From positions 1 through 64,000 of the forward strand of contig NZ_JAUDRH010000011.1 of assembly GCF_030381805.1 (NCBI RefSeq): 64,000 bases of DNA. Reading direction: 5' to 3'. Source of the stretch: Chlorogloeopsis sp. ULAP01 (GTDB lineage Bacteria > Cyanobacteriota > Cyanobacteriia > Cyanobacteriales > Nostocaceae). Shown piece by piece: positions 51,744 through 60,353 of this stretch (position 1 is its first letter; each line of letters starts with the position of its first letter). Below the pieces are notes generated by a model. That model had not been told where the DNA came from, searched no databases, and worked only from the letters and a program-made list of their open reading frames with translations. Position numbers and translations under genes: made by a program.

Positions 51744-52661
51744 ATGATTACTCAAGATAAATCAGCATCTTCTACCCAGTTTTATACTTGGCATAGTTAT
51801 CGTTGTGCATATGAAGTTTTTAAACCGATAAATTCAACTTCTCAGGGTATTCCTTTACTATTAATTCATCCTATTGGTGTTGGTTTATCAAGACAATTTT
51901 GGCAGCACTTTTGTCGGGAATGGTATCAACAAGGAAATAGCAATCAAATTTATAATCCTGATTTACTCGGTTGTGGCGAGAGCGATAAACCCCACATAGC
52001 TTGTACTCCAGGTGATTGGGCTGAACAGTTACGACATTTTATACAAACAGTAGTACAAAAACCTGTTGTTGTCATAGTACAAGGTGCTTTATTTGCAGTT
52101 GCAATCGAATTAGTTAAAAAAGAACCAAATTTAATTGCTGGATTAGTACTTGCTACTCCTCCTGCTTGGCCTTTAATTAAGAAAGAAGCACCACAGTGGC
52201 AAAAGAAAGGTATTTGGAACCTTTTAGATTCTCCTTTAGGTAATCTTTTTTATCGCTATGCCCGTACAGAAAAATTTTTGCGTAATTTTTCAATTAAACA
52301 GTTATTTAAATCTGCCAATAGTGTTGATGCAGAATGGTTAAATACTTTACGCACAGGTGCAGAAGATATTGCTAGTCGCTATGCAGTTTTTTCTTTTTTG
52401 GCTGGCTTTTGGTTAAAGGATTACAGTAGTGCAGTTGTCTCCATCAAGCAACCAACACTGGTAGTTGTGGGTGAAAACGTATCAAGTATTTCCCAAGAAG
52501 GAAAAGAGCTTACAGCAGATGAATGGTTGGCTGACTACCTCACAGCTTTACCTCAAGGAAGTGTGAAAAAAGTTCCTGGTAGAAATGTTTTACCTTATGA
52601 GTCTACCACTGAGTTTGTGAGTGCGATATCGCCATTTATAAATGAGATGAGTTCCGATTAA
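51744..52661 (+). CDS. Alpha/beta-hydrolase-fold protein lacking nucleophile
   Basis: A 305-residue alpha/beta-hydrolase fold. The oxyanion segment (LLLIHPIGVGLSRQFW, about 35-50) and the NPDLLGCGESDKP loop are conserved. The nucleophile elbow reads IVQGALFAVAI where G-x-S-x-G is expected, so the Ser is replaced by Ala. The usual C-terminal His is also missing (GRNVLPYEST near residue 285). It is therefore probably not a normal serine hydrolase. It could be a binding or non-catalytic member, or use other residues. Cytoplasmic; no operon partner. Confidence 0.85.
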   Translation: MITQDKSASSTQFYTWHSYRCAYEVFKPINSTSQGIPLLLIHPIGVGLSRQFWQHFCREWYQQGNSNQIYNPDLLGCGESDKPHIACTPGDWAEQLRHFIQTVVQKPVVVIVQGALFAVAIELVKKEPNLIAGLVLATPPAWPLIKKEAPQWQKKGIWNLLDSPLGNLFYRYARTEKFLRNFSIKQLFKSANSVDAEWLNTLRTGAEDIASRYAVFSFLAGFWLKDYSSAVVSIKQPTLVVVGENVSSISQEGKELTADEWLADYLTALPQGSVKKVPGRNVLPYESTTEFVSAISPFINEMSSD

Positions 52662-52849
52662 ATGAATTTACTATTTGTGTCTTGATAAAAATTAGCTTAA
52701 CGATCGCTTTTTCGATTAGTTGCTCTACCTAAAAAATAAATGAGCTTTTATAAAAGATAATACAGGGAAAATTAAAACTTTCCCTGTATGAAATCTGTTT
52801 AATTATAGAATTCAGTAATCAAAGAAAATCACAACATCAACAGAGATTT

Positions 52850-53341
52850 TTAAATTTCAGCACCTGCTTTTGGTTGAGCACCCATTGGCGACACATAATC
52901 ACGGAAAAGAGTAATCTGTTCACCAAAATCTAATTGTTTAATCTTCTCGAAAAGCTCTTGAGCCTGTGAGGAAAGTTCGTAATTAGCGGGCATTGGGATG
53001 ATTGTGGCGTTTTCCATTCCTTGAGCAAGGCGATACCAAAATAGTAGTTTGGTGGTGTCGCTAAAAGAGCCATACTCACGAACTAATTGATTATCTACTT
53101 TATTAATCAAGTCTCGCTGAAGTTGTAATTGTTCTTCATGAGATAGTTCTTTAACTTGATTGAACAAACCTTCAGCAACTTCTGGAGAAACTGTGCTAGC
53201 ACCAGGAGCGGCAGGAGTAATAGAGTCACCCATTTCTTTGTAGATAAACCAGAACAACGCAAGCTGTTCATCTACAGGTAAACTTTGAAAAGCTTGTACG
53301 TGTTCGCGAATATTTGGATCGTTAGATTGAGTGAATGTCAT
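52850..53341 (-). CDS. hcp: Helical carotenoid protein (OCP N-terminal domain homologue)
   Basis: A 163-residue protein consisting only of the carotenoid-binding N-terminal domain of orange carotenoid protein. Carotenoid-tunnel residues are present: LALFWFIYKEMG (Trp/Tyr pair, about 33-44) and LLFWYRLAQGM near 104-114, with IIPMPANYELS following. Members quench singlet oxygen and can carry a carotenoid. ATG at 53341 has GGAG upstream; TTG at 53359 is the longer choice. It opens a stretch of stress genes and is divergent from the SDR gene. Confidence 0.92.
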   Translation of the reverse strand: MTFTQSNDPNIREHVQAFQSLPVDEQLALFWFIYKEMGDSITPAAPGASTVSPEVAEGLFNQVKELSHEEQLQLQRDLINKVDNQLVREYGSFSDTTKLLFWYRLAQGMENATIIPMPANYELSSQAQELFEKIKQLDFGEQITLFRDYVSPMGAQPKAGAEI

Positions 53342-53553
53342 TATGAACTCCGATTGCAATTAAATTAATTAACACCACTAGCAAAGTTATCAAAGTAGAC
53401 TTTAAAATCGAACCCTACTGAAGACAGATGTATCTCAATCAAAGAGAAGAACAATTGAAAAATGAAAGTGGTTAATGGTTAATGCCAATTAACTATTAAA
53501 CATTACCAATTACTGATCGCATCGCTAGCTAAATATTCACAAGGGTGATAAAA

Positions 53554-54429
53554 ATGGATAGACGATTAGAAGGCAAAGTGGCTATTATCACAGGTGCTGG
53601 TACTGGTATTGGAGAAGCTATTGCCCATAAATTTGCCAAAGAAGGTGCTTCTGTTGTTGTCAATGGACTACCAGACGATCCAATTGAAGATGTGGTGCAA
53701 AAAATAAAACATTATGGCGGTAAAGCGATCGCCTATGCGGGTGATGTTTCCCAAGAATTTCATGCTCAAAACTGCGTGCAAACAGCACTCAACGCCTACA
53801 GTAAGTTGGATATTCTCATTAACAACGCTGGAGTATTTCTTGCCACAGCCGAAACTCAGGACTACCCTGTTGAGGTATTTGATGAAACCATCCGCATGAA
53901 TCTCCGTTCAGCATTCTTAATGACAAAATACGCACTGCCACACCTACAAAAAACACGGGGTAACATCGTCTCGGCTGGTTCGGAAGCAGGCTTTAATGGT
54001 TTAGCATACAATACACCATACGGCGGCACTAAAGGCTGGATGCATTCGTTTATGAAGGGTGTTGCTGTTGAACAAGCCAAACATGGTGTTCGAGCTAACT
54101 GTGTATGTCCTGGTGCAATTGATACTGCTTGGACACACAAAGAAGAAGGGCCAATGAATGCCGAGATGGAAAATACTCTCATTCAAGCCACACCGATGGG
54201 AAGACGCGGTACAAGTGAAGAAATGGCAAACGTCTACGCTTTTATCGCTTCTGATGAAGCAAGCTACGTAACGGGTGCATTGTGGCTGGCAGATGGTGGT
54301 GTCACTGTTGCAAAAGGAGCAGTTGGCAAAGAAACTCCATTCTGGTTGCGCTTTGAACCAAAGGGTGAATTACGTCTCGATCACTCTCGCGAAGGATTAG
54401 AGAATAAGGAAACGCAATCACGGATGTAG
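53554..54429 (+). CDS. SDR-family oxidoreductase
   Basis: A 291-residue short-chain dehydrogenase. The NAD motif is TGAGTGIGEAIAHKF (about 14-28), then NNAGVFLATAE near 92. The catalytic Ser lies in VSAGSEAG, and the Tyr/Lys pair in YGGTKGW (YxxxK). Reductive activity on an unknown aldehyde, ketone or sugar alcohol is expected. ATG at 53554 is used; an in-frame GTG is nine bases earlier. It belongs with the stress block and is divergent from the carotenoid protein gene. Confidence 0.9.
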   Translation: MDRRLEGKVAIITGAGTGIGEAIAHKFAKEGASVVVNGLPDDPIEDVVQKIKHYGGKAIAYAGDVSQEFHAQNCVQTALNAYSKLDILINNAGVFLATAETQDYPVEVFDETIRMNLRSAFLMTKYALPHLQKTRGNIVSAGSEAGFNGLAYNTPYGGTKGWMHSFMKGVAVEQAKHGVRANCVCPGAIDTAWTHKEEGPMNAEMENTLIQATPMGRRGTSEEMANVYAFIASDEASYVTGALWLADGGVTVAKGAVGKETPFWLRFEPKGELRLDHSREGLENKETQSRM

Positions 54430-54531
54430 GCAGAAAGAGGACACGGGGAAAAGGGGACACGGAGACACGGAGACACGGGGAATTGTGAATCAGGTTCTCT
54501 CCCATTGTCTTCATTTCTCTCCGCGTCTTCT

Positions 54532-54990
54532 TCACTCTCTTCGCTGCTCATAATCTTCGCTAGATGTGGGATCTAATTCCCAACGCCTGTCGTCGCGCTG
54601 CTCTAAAATTTCGTTTGTTCGCAGGAATGCTTTGTCATCCATCTCTAGTCCTACGGCGGCACCAAGTTCATCAACAATATCTTGATCGGGAGTGGGAGCA
54701 GTACCACCAACTGCTTCATCACCTACGTCTGCCTCAAGTTCCCAAGCCGCATCTATATCTCCTCCTGTTATCTCTGGACTGGCTTGTGCGTTTCCCTGCG
54801 TCTGATATCGTTGTTTGTGATCGCCTATGTTATGCCCCGGCTCATCCTTAACACCAGTACCGTAAGATTCTGTAATTTCCTGCGGTAAATCAGAAACTTG
54901 CGATGGTAAATCTTTCTGCTGGGGTTGCTTATCTGGATCAACTTGATTGAGTTGAGCTTCTAAATCTTTTTCAAATTGTGGATTGACCAT
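54532..54990 (-). CDS. DUF6335-like hydrophilic protein
   Basis: A 152-residue, strongly acidic and Gln-rich soluble protein. The C-terminal half (VGDEAVGGTAPTPDQDIVDELG, then WELDPTSSEDYEQRRE) resembles the cyanobacterial DUF6335 family as I recall it. The hydrophilic, Gly/Asp-rich composition is similar to hydrophilin-type protective proteins, which is suggestive only. ATG at 54990 with GAGGACA upstream. It converges on the SDR gene. Confidence 0.75.
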   Translation of the reverse strand: MVNPQFEKDLEAQLNQVDPDKQPQQKDLPSQVSDLPQEITESYGTGVKDEPGHNIGDHKQRYQTQGNAQASPEITGGDIDAAWELEADVGDEAVGGTAPTPDQDIVDELGAAVGLEMDDKAFLRTNEILEQRDDRRWELDPTSSEDYEQRRE

Positions 54991-55652
54991 AAATACTTGT
55001 CCTCTGTTGCACGCTCACAATAACGCTTTATTTTTCAAGCTTTGTCATCCTCAAGGTCTATCCCTTTAGGATGAAAACTATTTCACTCTTTGGAGCGAAG
55101 AGCAAATAGAAATTTATGCATAACCTTGAAAGAGTGAATCCACGCTATAGCCACTTCATCTAAGTTATGAGTTATGAAATACAGGCATGAATAATTTTAT
55201 TATTGCCTAGAAAAAATCATAGCTCATAACTATTTTTTTAATCTATATCTAAAACCAAAATATTTTTGTTTCTTTCCTAAGACATATCAAATTCATATTG
55301 TTGTTATTTCTATTGAATGAAGAAATCTAAAGTTTTAAAATCCAAAATAGCCGTATAACTAAGAGTTCATGGTCAAAGTCACATAGGATTGAGTTGGGGT
55401 TTATAAAATGAATGTTCTCTCTTCAATTCACTAAATTCCTAATAGAATAGATTGTGGTAGAGCGTGATTTTATAAATCCTAACCATTTTTTAGAAAAGCT
55501 ACGATTATTTCTACTTACTTAAATAAAAAAGGTTGTATCAATTTGAATATTTTCTCAAAGTTATAAAAATTAATCTGATTGTTGTATTTAAAAGAAATAG
55601 ATAAAAGATAAAAAATAAAGATTGATTTTATGTCGTTAGCGGAGGCAGAAAG
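54991..55652. other. Gene-free A+T-rich stretch
   Basis: 662 bases without a supported gene; very A+T-rich, especially 55480-55640. It includes GGAGGCAGAAAGG, the ribosome site of the DUF2267 gene, near its right end. I see no RNA or repeat. Confidence 0.5.
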
Positions 55653-56048
55653 GTGAAATATGAAGAATTCCTTAAACACGTTGAAAGTGTTGCTCAATTA
55701 AATTCTCGTGAAGAAGCAGAACGTGCTACCCGTGCAACACTCGAAACAATTAAAGAACGGATAGTTGGCAATGAAGCCAATCACTTAGCCGCCCAGTTAC
55801 CAGAAGAATTAGCAGGATATTTACGTGGTCGAGAAGGTGAGAGTGGTCAATCATTTACTTTGGAAGATTTTATATCTAAGGTAGGTGAAAAAGAAAACGT
55901 TGACCCAACAGCAGCAGTAATACATATCCGCTCTGTATTTACAGTTTTACAAGATGCAGTTACACCAGGTGAATTTGCTGATTTTCAACATAATTTTTCA
56001 GAGGATTATGCAGAACTATTTCCTCCCAGTAGCGAACTAACTACATAA
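55653..56048 (+). CDS. DUF2267-domain protein
   Basis: A 131-residue soluble, mostly helical protein. It begins KYEEFLKHVESVAQLNSREEAERATRATLETIKERI and contains HLAAQLPEELAGYLRGR, the DUF2267 pattern. The GTG start at 55653 follows a purine-rich ribosome site. Function unknown; family members often appear next to stress or redox genes. It lies in the stress block, 168 bases before the fusion gene. Confidence 0.85.
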   Translation: MKYEEFLKHVESVAQLNSREEAERATRATLETIKERIVGNEANHLAAQLPEELAGYLRGREGESGQSFTLEDFISKVGEKENVDPTAAVIHIRSVFTVLQDAVTPGEFADFQHNFSEDYAELFPPSSELTT

Positions 56049-56215
56049 AATTAGGGGCTTAGGCGCACTCTGCAAAGCTTTTGACAAAGTACGTCAACTT
56101 GCCCATAAAGAAGTTATGAGTTTGGAATCAATACAGTATTACTCATAACTTGTAGTCAACAACCTTTAATGAAATAACTAATATCAAGTTGTTAAAAAAA
56201 ATACAAGGAAATTCA

Positions 56216-57304
56216 ATGGCACTTAACAATTCCAGTAAAAAGAAAGTTGCTTTCCTGATTGAAAATGATGTAGAGGATGCAGAATTTCAAGTACCATACA
56301 ATGCGCTTAAACAGGCGGGCATGGAAGTTGTTGTCCTTGGTTCGCGCATGAACGAAAAATATCACGGAAAACAAAGTAAAGTTTCCATACAGCCTGATGG
56401 TACGGCAACCGAAGCAGTGGCTTCTGAGTTTGATGCTGTCATTATTCCCGGTGGTGTGGCTCCCGACAAAATGCGACGGAACCCCAACATGGTGCGCTTT
56501 GTTCAAGAAGCCATGCAGCAAGGAAAATTAGTGGCAGCCGTTTGTCACGCACCGCAACTTCTAATTGAAGGCGATTTACTTAAAGGTAAACAAGCTACTG
56601 GCTTTATAGCAATTCGCAAGGACATGATCAACGCCGGTGCGAATTATATAGATGAACCCCTGGTGATTGACGGAAACTTAATTACATCACGTCAACCTGG
56701 AGATTTAGCGATATTTGCCACAGCGATTTTGAGCCGTTTGGGATATGGCGGTAAAGATGCTGCATTACCTCATGAAAATGATCAAACAGCCGAATGGTGG
56801 AAACTTGCCGATGCTTGGGGTGGTTCTACCAAAGGTGATATAACCAAAGCTTTAAACACCGCCTTGGCTGGTGAGCGCTATGCATTAGAAGCACTAGAAA
56901 AATACACTGAAAAAGAATCGGATGCACAAATAAAATCTCTGTTCCAAGAGATGATTCCCCTGAGACAGCGCCATATTCAAAGATTAGAAGCACGACTTAC
57001 CGAATTGGGTGAAAAACCTTCCTTAGCCGCCAATATTGCCGATAAGTATGCCAAAGTGAAAACTACTCTTACAGGTAGTGACGATATCTATCAATTACGT
57101 TCCGCCTTGGGCGATCTACAAACTGGTATAGGTGATATCGGCAATTTGTGTGTAGCAATTACTGATCCAGTGTCAACTAGGATTTTCACAGAAATTCACA
57201 AAGACCTCTTGATGTACGAGCAGCGTCTAGCGGATCTGTATCGGACAAGAATGGGCGCACAGGTGAAGCCGACTCAGCCTACGACAGGAGCAGCTGTAAG
57301 TTAG
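56216..57304 (+). CDS. DJ-1/PfpI domain fused to ferritin-like domain
   Basis: A 362-residue two-domain protein. Residues 8-185 are a DJ-1/PfpI (YhbO-type) domain with the nucleophile elbow AAVCHAPQ (Cys110, His111) and Glu23. Residues 215-345 are helical: ITKALNTALAGERYALEALEKYTEKESDAQIKSLFQEM begins a ferritin-like (DUF2383/PA2169-type) bundle. The first domain family acts as a stress-induced peptidase or deglycase, the second as a putative metal- or stress-linked bundle. ATG at 56216 with AAGGAA upstream; TTG at 56189 is less likely. Confidence 0.9.
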   Translation: MALNNSSKKKVAFLIENDVEDAEFQVPYNALKQAGMEVVVLGSRMNEKYHGKQSKVSIQPDGTATEAVASEFDAVIIPGGVAPDKMRRNPNMVRFVQEAMQQGKLVAAVCHAPQLLIEGDLLKGKQATGFIAIRKDMINAGANYIDEPLVIDGNLITSRQPGDLAIFATAILSRLGYGGKDAALPHENDQTAEWWKLADAWGGSTKGDITKALNTALAGERYALEALEKYTEKESDAQIKSLFQEMIPLRQRHIQRLEARLTELGEKPSLAANIADKYAKVKTTLTGSDDIYQLRSALGDLQTGIGDIGNLCVAITDPVSTRIFTEIHKDLLMYEQRLADLYRTRMGAQVKPTQPTTGAAVS

Positions 57305-57419
57305 GGACTAGGAACTAGGAAGAGGAGGGGGAGATGAGGGGACAAGGGGAAAATCTTTCTCCTTGTCCTCTTCTTCCCAATCTCCGATTCCTTATTCGCT
57401 CAGTGAAGGAGATATACAA

Positions 57420-58118
57420 GTGACATCAACATCAGGAAATCAGTTAAGCGGTGGTAATGGTGAAGCTAGTGAAGCGGAACGCTGGGCTTCTTTAATTGGT
57501 GGTGGTGCCTTGGTGCTAATGGGTTTGAGAGAACGATCGCTCAAGGGCGCATTGATGGCACTAGCGGGTGGAGGTCTAATTTATCAGGGTGCGACTAAAC
57601 AAAGCACAGCAAAACAAGTGCAGGAAGCAATAGGCATGAGTCAAGCGATCAGAGTTGAAAAGACAGTAACGATAAATAAAGGGGCAGACGAACTTTACCG
57701 TTTTTGGCATAACTTCGAGAATCTACCCAGATTCATGAAACATCTTAAGTTCGTGAAGGTGTATAACGATAAGCGTTCTCACTGGATAGCCAATGCACCC
57801 TTGGGTCAAAGTGTAGAGTGGGATGCAGATATTCTAGAAGACCGGGAAAACGAGTTTATTTCTTGGGCATCGGTAGAAGGGGCAGATGTTGACAACTCTG
57901 GTTTTGTCCGTTTCACAAAAGCACCAGGCGATCGCGGCACTGAAGTCAAAGTTGTGATGGAATATAATCCGCCTGGAGGAGCGCTAGGAGCTGCCATAGC
58001 TAAACTTTTTGGTGAAGAACCAGAACAACAGATTGGTGATGAGTTACGCCGTTTCAAAATGCTAATGGAGGCAGGTGAAATCGCTACAACCGAAGGACAG
58101 CCAAAAGGGAATGGCTAA
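57420..58118 (+). CDS. SRPBCC (polyketide-cyclase type) protein with membrane segment
   Basis: A 232-residue protein. A Gly-rich hydrophobic N-terminal segment (about 22-60, SLIGGGALVLMGLRERSLKGALMALAGGGLIYQG) is probably a membrane-associated pair of helices. The C-terminal START/cyclase-like domain (about 75-210) includes ELYRFWHNFENLPRFMKHLKFV. GTG at 57420 follows a perfect AAGGAG 9 bases upstream; the longer frame from 57363 is repeat DNA. Such proteins bind hydrophobic ligands; role unknown. It is followed 46 bases later by the first zinc dehydrogenase. Confidence 0.82.
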   Translation: MTSTSGNQLSGGNGEASEAERWASLIGGGALVLMGLRERSLKGALMALAGGGLIYQGATKQSTAKQVQEAIGMSQAIRVEKTVTINKGADELYRFWHNFENLPRFMKHLKFVKVYNDKRSHWIANAPLGQSVEWDADILEDRENEFISWASVEGADVDNSGFVRFTKAPGDRGTEVKVVMEYNPPGGALGAAIAKLFGEEPEQQIGDELRRFKMLMEAGEIATTEGQPKGNG

Positions 58119-58164
58119 TAGCTATTAGCAATCTAAAATTTAAAATCTAAAATCCAAAATTGAT

Positions 58165-59334
58165 ATGAAAGCAGCCTGCTGGCATGGTGCCAATGATGTA
58201 CGAGTAGAGATAGTTCCTGATCCAAAAATTTTGAATCCGCGTGACGCTATTCTCAAAATTACATCAGCTACTATCTGCGGTTCTGATCTGCATATTTATG
58301 ATGGCTATATCCCAACAATGCAAACTGGTGACATCATCGGTCACGAATTCATGGGAGAGGTAGTCGATATTGGTAGTGAAGTCAACCTTTTAAAAAAAGG
58401 CGATCGCGTTGTTGTCTCCTCAATTATTGGCTGTGGTCAATGCCACTATTGCCAACATCAAATGTGGTCATTATGTGATAACTCCAACCCCAACGCTTGG
58501 ATGCAAGAAAATGTTTATGGGTTTGGAACATCAGGTATCTTCGGTTATTCCCACGCCTTTGGTGGTTATGCAGGAGCCTTTGCAGAATACGTGCGCGTGC
58601 CGTTTGCTGATTTTGGTGCAGTGAAAGTTCCAGAAGGGATTTCTGATGAAAAACTACTGCCTATTTCCGATGCTTTCCCCACTGGTTACATGGGAGCGGA
58701 TCTGTGCGATATTCAACCTGGGGATATTGTAGCAGTTTGGGGTTGCGGTCCTGTGGGATTATTCGCCATGCGTAGCGCGTATATGTTGGGTGCAGAACGA
58801 GTGATTGGTATCGACCGTTTTCCTGAACGCCTACAAATGACCAAAGACTTTGCCAAAGCGGAAACCATTAATTATGAGGAAATAGATGCAGGCGAAGCCC
58901 TCAAAGAAATGACAGGAGGACGCGGCCCTGATGCGTGTATTGATGCAGTAGGATTAGAAGCTCACGGCACAGGTTTAGAAGGATTTTACGATGAAGCCAA
59001 GCAGGCAGTTCGATTGGAAACCGATCGCCCACACGTGCTGCGGCAAATGATGCTTGCTTGTCGCAAAGGCGGCACTCTCTCGGTAATGGGAGTTTATGGT
59101 GGCTTTATAGATAAAATCCCAATGGGTGCAGCCTTCAATAAGGGTTTAACTTTCAGAATGGGGCAAATGCACGGTCAGAAGTATATGCCCTTGTTGTTGG
59201 GTTATGTCTTAGAAGGCAAAATTGATCCGTCGCAAGTTTTTACCCATCGCTTACCTCTAGAAGAAGCGAAGCAGGGCTTTGAAATTTTCAAGCATAAGAA
59301 AGATAACTGCATCAAAGTTCTGCTGAAACCGTAA
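58165..59334 (+). CDS. Zinc-dependent alcohol dehydrogenase (copy 1)
   Basis: A 389-residue medium-chain dehydrogenase of the zinc type. Catalytic zinc ligands are in ICGSDLHIYDG (Cys/His) and GHEFMGEV (His-Glu). The structural zinc loop GCGQCHYCQHQMWSLC supplies four Cys. The nucleotide fold is VWGCGPVGLFAMRSAYMLGA. Length and long C-terminal half suggest glutathione-dependent formaldehyde dehydrogenase-like or related enzymes; the substrate is unknown. It is closely similar over its whole length to the second copy at 60354-61523. Confidence 0.93.
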   Translation: MKAACWHGANDVRVEIVPDPKILNPRDAILKITSATICGSDLHIYDGYIPTMQTGDIIGHEFMGEVVDIGSEVNLLKKGDRVVVSSIIGCGQCHYCQHQMWSLCDNSNPNAWMQENVYGFGTSGIFGYSHAFGGYAGAFAEYVRVPFADFGAVKVPEGISDEKLLPISDAFPTGYMGADLCDIQPGDIVAVWGCGPVGLFAMRSAYMLGAERVIGIDRFPERLQMTKDFAKAETINYEEIDAGEALKEMTGGRGPDACIDAVGLEAHGTGLEGFYDEAKQAVRLETDRPHVLRQMMLACRKGGTLSVMGVYGGFIDKIPMGAAFNKGLTFRMGQMHGQKYMPLLLGYVLEGKIDPSQVFTHRLPLEEAKQGFEIFKHKKDNCIKVLLKP

Positions 59335-59456
59335 ACAGATTTGGTTGGTGTTAATGACGAATAGTTAATGATTAATTGCAATTAGTTATTAGCTATTAAC
59401 AATTAGCAATCAACAACTATCTACTAACTAGCAAACGATTTAATCGGAGGATATTT

Positions 59457-60065
59457 ATGAACAAATTCATTTCTGTAATCAAAAATCTGTGCTTGCATAA
59501 AATTCTCATGATGCTTGTAGTCGCCCTATCTGTCTTGCTCATGCAGGCTTTTGGCAATACAGCACAAGCTTTCGCTGATGAAACCGTGAAATCTCCATAC
59601 GGTTATTATTACAAAGGCACACCTGATGAAAATATTTCTACTCAAAACAGAAATATTCTTAATCAAGATAGAAATGCTTTCAATCAAGACAGAAACGCGA
59701 ATAGATACAATAACCAACAGTTAGAACGTACTGAGAGATACTCTCAAGGTAGTTTTAATAAAAGTGGTGAAACCGTGAAATCTCCATACGGTTACTATTA
59801 CAAAGGTACACCCGACGAAAACGTTTCTAATCAAGTAGTAGACAGTGCGAAAAGAAACTTGAAAGATACTGCTGGTAACGTCCGCGAAAAACTCAATCTT
59901 GATGAGCCCGTACCTGAAGCGACAAAAGACTTTATACAGTCAGCCAAACAAAAAGTTGGAGAAGCAGTTGAGTCATTAACTGGCAGTCAACAAAATCAAC
60001 AAGATTATTCCCGACGGCAAGAGTATCAAGATCCAAGGTATTACCAAAAACCACTCGATAAATAA
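59457..60065 (+). CDS. Exported protein with SPYGYYYKGTPDEN repeats
   Basis: A 202-residue protein. A hydrophobic segment at 16-40 (ILMMLVVALSVLLMQAFGNTAQAFA) is a signal or anchor. The motif ETVKSPYGYYYKGTPDEN occurs twice (about 42-58 and 106-122), separated by an Asn/Gln/Arg-rich stretch. The C-terminal part is helical, LEA-like in look (VVDSAKRNLKDTAGNVREKLN, FIQSAKQKVGEAVESLTGSQ). Function unknown. GGAGG lies ten bases before the ATG. Set between the two dehydrogenase genes. Confidence 0.8.
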   Translation: MNKFISVIKNLCLHKILMMLVVALSVLLMQAFGNTAQAFADETVKSPYGYYYKGTPDENISTQNRNILNQDRNAFNQDRNANRYNNQQLERTERYSQGSFNKSGETVKSPYGYYYKGTPDENVSNQVVDSAKRNLKDTAGNVREKLNLDEPVPEATKDFIQSAKQKVGEAVESLTGSQQNQQDYSRRQEYQDPRYYQKPLDK

Positions 60066-60182
60066 TCTCGTTTCTTAGTGAAGTTGCGTTCTATATATAA
60101 CCTCCAACTTCACTATACCCCCTGCTAGAGGCTACGGTTTACACACAAATGATTTAATTACCCCAAATCCCGTTTTTTCTCT

Positions 60183-60207
60183 TTACCCAGGCTGGAGCCT
60201 GGGGTAA
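60183..60207. repeat. Palindrome, same type as 49895
   Basis: TTACCCAGGCT (60183-60193) and AGCCTGGGGTAA (60196-60207) pair with one extra G in the right arm. It resembles the 49895-49917 palindrome in its TTACC...GGTAA ends. Confidence 0.55.
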
Positions 60208-60353
60208 CCATGATTGAGGCTCTGCCTTATGAAGAGGAAGCGTAGCCCCCCAGTTTTCATTATTATGCAGAGCATGGTAATGAGAAAAAATAGACTTGTG
60301 TGTACACGGTAGCCGCAAGAGGGAGGTCAAATTTTGAAATTTACATATTAATT

